A stretch of 24,562 bases of DNA from assembly GCA_015478945.1 (NCBI GenBank), contig JABUQX010088297.1, forward strand, positions 1 to 24,562, in the 5' to 3' direction. Positions 1-6,680 of the stretch are shown here, in pieces; position 1 is the first letter of the stretch, and each line of letters begins with the position of its first letter. The DNA is from Trachelipus rathkii. Its lineage: Eukaryota; Arthropoda; Malacostraca; Isopoda; Trachelipodidae. Below the pieces are notes generated by a model that saw nothing but the letters and a program-made list of their open reading frames with translations, was not told the DNA's origin and ran no database searches. The position numbers were made by a program, and so were the translations under genes.

Positions 1-900
1 CTGGCAGCTTAACTAGAAACTCTACAACCCCTTACAACACGCTCAAAACCCTTATTATCGACCCCTTGGCTCCCACCAGAGAGGAGCAATTGGAAACTCT
101 GCTTGGAGGCATCTGACTGGGCCGACCAGAAACCCTCGGAACTGATGGTAGGGATGCTGGGTTTGCTTGGCGGCACTCCATCTACACGGGAGAGAAAATA
201 ATTCGCACCCTCTTCCTCCAGAAGATGCCTGCTCGACATTCACAGCGTCCTACAATCAATAAACCCGACGGCGTTGTCCCTCACTGAGTTTGCCGCTACC
301 GGCGGACAGAATTTTGCGCCCTCCGGTGGAGCCTTTGGTCCACACCTCTTACGTCGTTTCCTCTCTTTCTCCTACCTCTTCAACTCTCGCACCTCCTCAA
401 CCCTCATCCACAACTCACGCCCAACACATTCCCAGTACTCTACCAACAACTCCACCACCCTTCCTCCCCTCTCGTTCCTCAACCGCCTCTGCCGCCTATC
501 CAGCTCAACCTCCTTATTCCCTGTCCCACTTTCCAACCTTCCCTACTCTCCGCGCTTTCGCGAGTACAACCTCCTCCTTCGGCAGCTCTGGATGCCCGGG
601 TTTCGGTTCTCGAAACTGGCATGGCCGATATTAAACGGCCCTTCTCTCCCTACAGCGGCAATTAATAATAACACTTTTCACTCTCGTGATCCCACTCCTT
701 CCAACTTTCGTCCTTCTCGCGGTCCTCGTTCACCTTCTGCTTCTTCCTCACGCCAGCGCCAGTAATATTCTCATGGGTACTGTTATTATCCCCATACTTT
801 CAGCATGGATGCCAAGAAATGCGATCCCTTCCTGCCCTCTCTGTCAGGAAACTCAGCAGCCAACCCGTCATGGGAGCGACGGGAGATGCTGGTGCTTTCT
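1..900 (+). pseudogene. gag: gag remnant (capsid C-terminus, linker, zinc-knuckle-like motif)
   Basis: Gag builds the virus-like particle of the retrotransposon. Family-like pieces appear in successive frames: PYNTLKTLIIDPL from position 30 (frame 3, stop at 114-116); QKPSELMVGMLGLLGG at about 124-171 (frame 1, stop at 199-201); TLFLQKMPA from about 207 (frame 3); SLTEFAAT from about 277 (frame 1); then ADRILRPPVEPLVHTSY in the frame open 290-634. This order fits the capsid C-terminal half of arthropod Gypsy elements. A Ser/Pro/Thr-rich linker follows to about 580. A short heptad-like stretch, LDARVSVLETGMADIK, lies in frame 3 and stops at 663-665. Near 775-835 a Cys, a His and a later Cys (YPHTFSMDAKKC) resemble the atypical zinc-binding motif of these Gags. 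At least four frame changes make this non-functional as read. The N-terminus is outside the window. Confidence 0.8.
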
Positions 901-1315
901 TCTTCCCCTCCTACTACACAGGATGTTCTTCGTATCTACGATCATTCCACTAAGCTTGCCTTCTTGATGATTCCGGCGCTGGCCTGTCAGTTTACCACAC
1001 AACCCTTCTCAAGACTCGGCTATCCCTCTTCCAGGCCGTCAACTCTTCGCTGCTAATGGCTCTTCCATTCCGGTATATGGAGAGCGTTTATGTACGTTGG
1101 ATCTGTCTCTCCGCCGCCAGTTTCCATGGGTTTTTCTCGTCGCTGAAGTGACACAGCCCATCCTCAGCGCTGACTTTTTGTCCCATTTCAATCTTATGGT
1201 AGACCTTCGTAATAGGCGTCTAGTTGACGGTGATAGATACTTCTCTTTACTCTCACGGTTCCTAGGTTCTTCAGAGCTAAGGGGGATTTCCGCTATGCTC
1301 CGCCATCTTCAGTAG
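898..1315 (+). pseudogene. pro: retropepsin-type aspartic protease remnant
   Basis: The retroelement protease cleaves the Gag-Pol polyprotein. The lead-in LRIYDHSTKLAFL sits in the frame open 805-1056. The active-site motif D-S-G-A (codons 969-980) is in frame 3, so a small indel at about 965 separates it from its lead-in. Frame 3 then stays open to the stop at 1149-1151. The C-terminal half continues in frame 2 (1097-1315) with WVFLVAEVTQPIL, SADFL and VDLRNRRLVDGD. This is the conserved second half of Ty3/Gypsy proteases, in which the hydrophobic-Gly-Ala-Asp-Phe-Leu core is usual; here Ser replaces the Gly. The catalytic Asp is present, but two frame breaks prevent a continuous protein. Gag lies directly upstream and reverse transcriptase downstream, as expected. 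Confidence 0.85.
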
Positions 1316-1384
1316 TGTCTCCCTTCCTTTCTATCCTGCAGGAGGACTTTTTTTCCTTCTTTATTGCATCCTTGCTCTTCAGAC

Positions 1385-2290
1385 ACCCCTCTTAAGCATT
1401 CTGTGAACATCATATAGAGACCACTGGCCCACCCCCCTTTGCTCCGAGCTCGCCCCCTCCCTCCTGATAAACTCAAGCCGCCAAGGCCGAGTTTGATCAC
1501 ATGTTGCAACGTGGCTTTTGCGCCCTTCCAAGAGTTGTTGGTCTTCTCCGCTACACATGGTCCCTAAGGGCACCACGGGCGATTGGAGACCCTGTGGTGA
1601 TTTTAGGGCTTTGAATTCTGCCACAACACCGGATAGGTACCCTGTGCCGCATATATAAAGTTCCCCCCTGTCTGGCAACACCATTTTTTCTTCTTTGGAC
1701 TTAATTCGAGCCTACCATCAGATACCCGTGGCTCCGGAGGACGTGCCCAAGACAGCTGTAATCACCCCCTTTGGCCTCTTTGAAGTACATGAAAATGCCA
1801 TTCGGTTTGAAAAATGCAGCCCAGTCCTTCCAGAGGTTCATCGATTCTATCCTCCGTGGCCGCTGGTTTTGTTTGGGCATATTTAGATGATCTTTTAGTA
1901 GCTTCCTCCTCTCCTGAAGAACATATGGATCACCTACGTGCCGTTTTTGGTAGGTTGGATGATGCGGGAATTCGTCTCAATCCTACCAAGTGCGTATTCG
2001 GCGCGTCTTCTCTTACATTCCTTGGTCACACAGTCTCGGCTGAGGTTATTTGCCCTCTTGTATACCGTGTCGCCGCTATCCGAGCCTTTCCTCTTCCCAA
2101 AATCAAAAGCAACAAATTAAATATCTGGAATGATCAACTTTTACCACGATTCTGAAATCAGCGGCAGCCTCCTAGGCCTTGCCGCACTCATTCGTCCTAA
2201 ACGGCGAGGCAGCACCACTAAGTCGGCTGGTCTCCGGCAGCAGAGTCTGCTTTTGAGGCTTCAAGAGGCCCTCCCCTCCGCCACTCTTTT
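1385..2290 (+). pseudogene. pol: reverse transcriptase remnant (Ty3/Gypsy pol), YLDD intact
   Basis: RNA-dependent DNA polymerase of the retroelement. A pre-RT region around 1405-1480 includes PDKLKPP. Frame 3 from about 1524 carries [11 protein letters not shown] and [12 protein letters not shown] (1581-1616), an in-frame TAA (1653-1655), then [11 protein letters not shown] (1698-1730) and ITPFGLFE. An apparent one-base insertion at about 1785 moves [20 protein letters not shown] into frame 1. A second moves the catalytic box to frame 2, where Y-L-D-D occupies codons 1880-1891, followed by LLVASSSPEEHMDHLRAVF, LNPTKCVFGASSLTFLGH and IRAFPLP. Frame changes near 2100 and 2150 follow, then the thumb/connection with GMINFYH. 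The catalytic DD pair is kept and most motifs look little substituted, yet the frame breaks about every 100-250 bases. Assignment to Ty3/Gypsy rests on these motifs and the integrase downstream. Confidence 0.93.
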
Positions 2291-2716
2291 AGTTCATCCC
2301 AACGATACCGCACCAGCGAGAGTGCGGGTAGATGCCTCCGATTTCGCTGTTGGTGCGGTGCTTCCAGCAGTTCCAAAGGGCGAATGGTGCCCACTTTGCC
2401 TTTTTTTCACGCAAGCTGCAACCCGCCGAAACAAGGTATAGTGCTTTTGGACAGGAATTGCTTGCTATGTACCTTGCTGTTCGCCATTTTCTTTTTGGAA
2501 GGACGGGAGTTCCACAGCCTGACCGACCACAAAGCGATCACTTTCGCAATGGCTTCACGGCATGAACGTCACTCCCCGTGAAGCTCGTCATCTTGAATTC
2601 GTTTCCCAGTTTACGACAGACATACGTCACATCTCCGAGTGGATAATTCACACCGGATGCTCTTTCTCAGTTGAAATTAGCGCTCTTTCCCCATTCTGAC
2701 ATTGATTATTGCAGCC
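2291..2716 (+). pseudogene. pol: RNase H domain remnant of pol
   Basis: RNase H removes the RNA strand of the DNA/RNA hybrid during reverse transcription. The connection peptide LLVHPNDTAPARV leads into DASDFAVGAVL; its first Asp, codon 2331-2333, fits the first catalytic Asp. The reading then shifts at about 2370 to frame 1: FSRKLQPAETRYSAFGQELL, with the Glu of GQE (codon 2455-2457) matching the second catalytic residue, and LAVRHFLFGR. It shifts again to frame 2 for FHSLTDHKAIT, where the Asp of TDHK (2525-2527) fits the third. A C-terminal stretch (ARHLEFVSQFTTDIRHISE) is in a different frame from about 2582. Three of the expected acidic residues are visible, but they are spread over three frames. 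This domain directly follows RT and precedes integrase, as in Metaviridae. Confidence 0.88.
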
Positions 2717-3850
2717 ATGGCCACGTGCCAGGAGCAAGACAATATCGATCATCAGCAGGCAGGACTTTCTCTACAGCTGCAGTGGCTCAATCTTCCGGGC
2801 ATAGAGAAGAGACTCTTGTGTTTTTGACACTTCAACAGGCCACCCTCGCCCTTTCATTCCAAATTCTCTGCGAAAGGCAATCTTCTACAATCTCCATTCG
2901 CTTTCACACCATGGCGTCGAGGCTTCACGCAAACTGGTAACAGCTCGTTTTGTGTGGCCTAAAGTTAGCGCCGACGTGAACTGGGCCCGCGCCTGTATGG
3001 CTTGTCAGCGCTCAAAGTTAAAGACATACTAAGAAAGCTCCCTTAAGCACCTTCTTGCCTCCTGGTCAACAGTTTGAGAGAGTCCACATCGACATTGTTG
3101 GACTCCACCTTCTCATAGCCAGCGATATATCTCACCTGCATTAGATGGTTTGCTCAGTTCTGGACTAGGCCTCCATATCTTTGCATGCCGGAATATTGCT
3201 AGCTTTGTTTCCCATTAGGATCTGGTTGTATTCTACTCTCTATAAGTTCACAACGGTCAGGAACCCAGGGCATAGATCTTCACTGGGGAAGAGTTGATGC
3301 GGCAGTAGTTGAGAGAAGATCCATGTGGTTTCCACCCTATCTCGAACGGGATTTGTGGTTTCACCGTCAGCTAAAGGCTTCTCTCATGCTTTGTCTGACT
3401 GGAACATTGGACGGAAGCCACTCCCTTTGGTTGCTCAACCCAGTGTACGCGCGGCCGTTAAGGAAGGCCTTCAAGTGTTTAAAGCTTCCGGGCTTCCGTT
3501 TATGTCTACTCTCCGTCTGCCGGGCGAGTTCTTCTCTCAATCTTTCCCTCCTGCTACTGCTGTTCCCACCTATACCTCGCCCGTTTGAAACGCTGTGCCC
3601 TCTGGAGACCTACTCCGACCCCGCCAGCAAAGGTGCACTCTTACATTCGAAAGATCTCTCTTCTTGCACTCATATTTTCGTCCGACATAACTAGCACTCC
3701 TCAACCGCGTGCAACAGGGCGCCCCTTCCAGTGTTACTTCGGAAGGAGACTTTCTTCCAAAAGTACAACTTCTAATACCAACGTTATATCGATCGATCGT
3801 GCCAAACTACCTATTTTGAGGCGAATCCTCCTGACGTCCCAGATTCGGAC
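2717..3850 (+). pseudogene. pol: integrase remnant (zinc-binding, catalytic-core and C-terminal parts)
   Basis: Integrase inserts the reverse-transcribed copy into host DNA. QEQDNIDHQQAGLSLQLQWL is in frame 2. Frame 3, 2826-3032, carries the HHCC zinc-binding domain: His at 2895-2897, His at 2907-2912, Cys at 2994-2996 and 3003-3005 (CMACQRSK). The core begins with ERVHIDIVG (frame 1, first catalytic Asp at 3091-3093). The next 150 bases are badly broken. The second Asp region (about 3250) and the Glu expected just after HPISNG (about 3333-3360) are not visible, which looks like local base loss. Later pieces are HRQLKASL, VRAAVKEGLQ, TLRLPGEFFSQSFPPATAVP (frame 1), KDLSSCTHIFVRHN (frame 2) and VISIDRAKLP, matching the C-terminal part of Gypsy integrases. 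No chromodomain was recognised. Confidence 0.9.
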
Positions 3851-4259
3851 TTGTTTCCAAAAACAGTTCTGGTTTCACTGATAACTGTCATTCCATCTGC
3901 TGCGTTGCCACTCCTTCAGCCTCTTGACTGCTTCTCACTCTTTATGCCTGGAGCTCATAAGTATACACTCACTACACTCTTGGGCCGGGTCTGCTGCTGC
4001 TCTTATACTCTCTCACAGTACTCCATTCCACCACCTCACCTGTGCCTTCCACAAGTCATTACTTGCAGATGTTCACTTCCCTCTCGTATTCTCGCCCTCT
4101 CGTCCACACTCTTGCACCTCCAACACCAGCTCCTCGTTCTCGTCCTGGTTTTGCAGCCACTTTAAGTACAGAAACGTATCGAGGCGAGAGGCCGTCATTT
4201 GCGCCAGCCACTCCGCTACCAGGATTAGAGCGCCCCGGCCTCAGCTCTGCAGGAGGTAC
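3851..4259 (+). other. C/T-rich tail of pol and pre-LTR region with polypurine-like stretch
   Basis: After the integrase C-terminus, frame 2 stays open from about 3851 to 4165 and encodes a low-complexity Leu/Ser/Pro-rich peptide beginning FPKTVLVSLITVIPSAALP. This is the position of the variable pol tail in Gypsy elements. No envelope-type gene, signal peptide or transmembrane protein is supported. Near 4250 the sequence turns purine-rich (GCAGGAGGTAC), a plausible polypurine tract directly before TGTGG at 4260. The role is inferred from position. Other reading frames here (3924-4364, 4042-4281 and minus-strand 4059-4295) are taken as overlapping shadows. Confidence 0.5.
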
Positions 4260-4450
4260 TGTGGAGAGGTACTCTCTGTGAAGTGGGAAGAACATCTATA
4301 CAGAGCTGAACTCCAGAGCCGAACTACAAGTTACAGAGTGGAGCCGAACACGCCCTATGTCTAAGATGTGGTGGTAGTTTCGTGGAACTAATACGCCACC
4401 AAGCCGCCAAATTATCTTTTTAAAATCGCAACAGCACGTAGCTTCCTTCT
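4260..4450 (+). repeat. candidate 3' LTR start (right end not resolved)
   Basis: LTRs normally begin with TG. TGTGGAGAGGTACTC begins at 4260 right after a purine-rich stretch and after the end of pol-like sequence. Base composition is still near balanced to about 4440, then turns AT-rich. The matching 5' LTR is outside the window, so neither the LTR length nor the terminal CA and target-site duplication could be checked. The end given is only where composition changes. Confidence 0.35.
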
Positions 4451-4859
4451 GGAGAATTATTACCAAAATAACAATTATAACTTTATATTAAAATACAAGC
4501 AAATGAATGCTAGTTAAATATTTAAACTAGCCAAGGTGAGTTTAGAATAAGGGCAGCCTATTAAAGTACATTTTAGTTCCAAAAACAGTTAAGGCGAACC
4601 CTAGACTTCGTCGGCGGAGCCTAAGCTGAGGTTTGAAATGAAGGTTGCCTTTTGAAAACGCATTAGATTGAAGGTGCGTATCAAAAGAATGCTAAATCTA
4701 GTAGGAAAACCAAGGTGAAGTGTTCAGTAAAGTACTTGAAGTGAAATTACTTGAATGATAAAGCTAAGTAACAGTTCAACAATTGGCAAACTTAGGGAGT
4801 TGGGAGCTAGTGTGGAGAAAACTGGTGGAATTAAGAGTTGCATGTATCTTTAAGTATGT
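4451..4859. other. intergenic sequence, no gene seen
   Basis: AT-rich sequence with no long ORF and no recognised element. A short segment at about 4597-4633 shares AACCCTAG and CTAAGCTG with the longer direct repeat found at 4900 and 5057 and may be a deleted third copy of it. Confidence 0.4.
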
Positions 4860-4893
4860 GGAAATAACAGCTCTGGGATAGGCCGTTATTTCC
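4860..4893. repeat. inverted repeat, 9-bp perfect arms
   Basis: GGAAATAAC (4860-4868) and GTTATTTCC (4885-4893) are exact reverse complements around a 16-nt loop. The pairing extends outward with TGTG/CACA if one base is bulged. It sits just before the first copy of the 4900/5057 direct repeat. Confidence 0.6.
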
Positions 4894-4899
4894 GCACAT

Positions 4900-4980
4900 A
4901 TCTAACCCTTAGCGGACGTAAACGTTACATAGCAGCATTTGGAGTGAGGCTAAGCTGGGGTGATAATAGTGCAGAGGTGA
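4900..4980 (+). repeat. direct repeat copy 1
   Basis: An 81-nt segment from ATCTAACCCTTAGCGG to GCAGAGGTGA recurs at 5057-5134. Reading by eye I count three substitutions and three inserted or deleted bases. Similarity extends weakly upstream through TATTT and TATATCT-like sequence to about 4887. It does not code for a recognisable product. Confidence 0.85.
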
Positions 4981-5056
4981 ACAGCTAAAATGTTAAATTA
5001 AACTTTATGAAATAGGAAAATAGTAAATAGAGGTCGCATAGATCGGTATTTACTAT

Positions 5057-5134
5057 ATCTAACCCTAGCGGACGTAAGCGTCACATAGCAGTTTGGAGTG
5101 AGGCTAAGCTGGGGTGATAGTAGTGCAGAGGTGA
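5057..5134 (+). repeat. direct repeat copy 2
   Basis: A 78-nt partner of 4900-4980, with starts 157 nt apart. Shared blocks are GCGGACGTAA, ACATAGCAG, TTTGGAGTGAGGCTAAGCTG and GTGCAGAGGTGA. The intervening 76 nt do not resemble the sequence after copy 2, so this is a spaced duplication and not a clean tandem array. Confidence 0.85.
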
Positions 5135-6430
5135 AAGACCTGAGGGAATTCTGGTTAACCGGTTCCCATGTATATGGGGATAGCTTTGTAAGTCGGTGAA
5201 AATTGTATGCGACTACCCAGGCAAGGGATATAGAACTCTGGAAATACCTCAAGTCTAGGGTCAACGTTGACAATTCGGCAGTTAATGTGGATGAACAAAT
5301 GAAGAGAAAACTGAAACTACCCACATCCCCCATTAGTATAGCAGGCTGTCCCTGTGGAGTACGAATGAGAGAGGAGCGCGGCTTTGAGGTGACCCGGATT
5401 AGCTGATGATCTTGTTCAACACCCGTGTGGGCGGGTAATCGTGCACGATTTGCATCATATTGTTATGCGTAGGAAATTGAAAATTGGGGAAATTTCTGCT
5501 GTTAAAGTTTTATAGCATGGTTTTGGGTTAATTTTACCCTATTTCATGGGTTTGAAGGTGGGGATAAGGGGCATCACAAGCATTACTTCTAGATTCTCCT
5601 TCGGCGATGACCATACTGCTTTGATTGCTGTCCTCAAACCGGTTTTGAGTTGGGCTGCCCATAAACGAGGCCGATCATTGTTCAGTTACGCTTGAACAAG
5701 AGTAATAATAAATTGATACAAAATTCTTATAGAAAATCATATTCTATAGTGACGTGCAAGTAGACTAATATATATATATATACATATAAATTTTATTTGT
5801 GTAGAATCTGTAATTGTCCATTTTCGCAGAGCACTGGTTAGTTCTAGCTATGATTGGTTTTCAAGTCATTTTGCCAATTAACTTTAAAAGTTTATGCGTA
5901 GTAAGTGCGTTTGCTAAAGTGTAGGCATTTACAAAATCAAGATATATTAGGAATGAAGGTAATTATATTTAGATAACTAAAGAGAAATAATTTAAAGTAG
6001 ACCAAGTTGATTTATGGAAGTAATAATGGTTGAGGCAACCTCTTGTGTTAAATGGTGATACTAACCAAGCGGTAGGATTCTATTAAATCGTGACTGATTT
6101 GGGCTTTTTCTACTAAAGGCAAGCAAGCTTGGTAGTGTACAAAATTATATTTCTTGCTGGTGTAAATGTAAACAGTTCAGTGTTTTGGAGATTCATAAGC
6201 TTCAGCTGTTGTTACTCTTTAGAAAATGCTTTTAGCAACTGAAGAGGAGCATTATTTAAGTGTAAAATGTTGTTCATAATAGTTGCCAGCGAAATTAATT
6301 CCTTTGATAGTATCTTCGAGAAACTCGCCCAAATGTTACCAGTGTTGCCCCTCTTTTAAATTCGGAACTCACGGTGTACAGAGTACCTGTATTGAAAGTT
6401 TGTGCAGACAAGGTTCAGAATAAACCAATA
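5135..6430. other. intergenic sequence with a (TA)7 run
   Basis: No recognisable gene. A 67-codon open stretch at 5203-5406 has no ATG-led family resemblance. A pure TA run lies at 5769-5782. Base composition moves towards G and T on the + strand. No splice-flanked exon could be defended. Confidence 0.4.
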
Positions 6431-6436
6431 ACTTTT

Positions 6437-6494
6437 AATAGAGGTAGAGCACTCGCTTAGCAAGCGAGGGGGCCCAGGTTCGTGTCTGGGTTGG
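6437..6494 (+). other. tRNA-Ala(AGC)-like head, not a functional tRNA
   Basis: The D-arm side is shortened (TAATAGAGGTAGAGC where TAGCTCAG-GGTAGAGC is usual). The anticodon arm is perfect. The T-arm can form CCCAG/CTGGG, but with an 8-nt loop. There is no acceptor stem. This suggests derivation from tRNA-Ala within a repeat, not a working tRNA. Confidence 0.6.
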
Positions 6495-6558
6495 AGCGAG
6501 AGAATGTGAGCTGTTCTTCATTAATTCAAGCTTCGTCGCACTCAGACGTTAATGAGTA

Positions 6559-6585
6559 CATTTGTGGTGTGCTTTGCCACAAATG
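6559..6585. repeat. 9-bp perfect hairpin in the SINE body
   Basis: CATTTGTGG (6559-6567) and CCACAAATG (6577-6585) pair exactly around a 9-nt loop. If this is a SINE, the hairpin would lie in the Pol III transcript. Confidence 0.75.
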
Positions 6586-6680
6586 GGAATTAAGTGGTGC
6601 CGATGTTAAGGCTATCCCACGCCCATCCTTTTCCTTTATTACGCCTTCTGCAAATTTTTTTTTTTTTTAAAGAAATAAAA

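Larger units (their letters stand above)
1..4450 (+). mobile_element. Ty3/Gypsy-type LTR retrotransposon, frame-disrupted, 5' end outside window
   Basis: Parts of one element lie in the usual Ty3/Gypsy order on the + strand: gag end, protease, reverse transcriptase, RNase H, integrase, then a purine-rich stretch and a possible LTR start at 4260. Integrase after RNase H separates Ty3/Gypsy from Ty1/Copia. The 5' LTR, primer-binding site and gag start lie before position 1. No domain is open in one frame for its whole length; the matching peptide moves between the three forward frames many times, with occasional in-frame stops such as TAA at 1653-1655. The internal part is C/T-rich (positions 421-480 hold 31 C, 14 T, 13 A, 2 G), unlike everything downstream. 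The right boundary is approximate because the LTR end could not be fixed. As read, the copy cannot make its own proteins. Confidence 0.95.
6433..6680 (+). mobile_element. candidate tRNA-Ala-derived SINE
   Basis: The head resembles a tRNA: an A-box-like GAGGTAGAGC (6441-6450), an anticodon arm with perfect 5-bp stem CTCGC/GCGAG (6452-6456, 6464-6468) and 7-nt loop TTAGCAA giving AGC (Ala), and a B-box-like GGTTCGTGTCT at 6477-6487. A body of about 150 nt unrelated to tRNA follows, containing a 9-bp hairpin, then T14 (6655-6668) and an A-rich stretch. tRNA head, unrelated body and simple tail is the plan of a SINE, which is copied by a partner LINE and transcribed from internal Pol III promoter boxes. 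No acceptor-stem partner and no target-site duplication are visible, so limits are approximate. A lone decayed tRNA-Ala fragment is the alternative. Confidence 0.6.

Noticed and set aside
274..765. 163-codon + strand open stretch as an intact protein
   Set aside because: Only its first few residues match gag; the rest is the C/T-rich linker read out of frame, with another frame (290-634) carrying the gag-like continuation.
3924..4364. 146-codon open stretch before the LTR as a possible envelope gene
   Set aside because: It lacks a signal peptide, transmembrane segment or envelope motif, and overlaps equally long low-complexity stretches in other frames.
6437..6494. Functional tRNA-Ala gene
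   Set aside because: No acceptor stem, a shortened D arm and an 8-nt T loop; it fits a tRNA-derived repeat head better.
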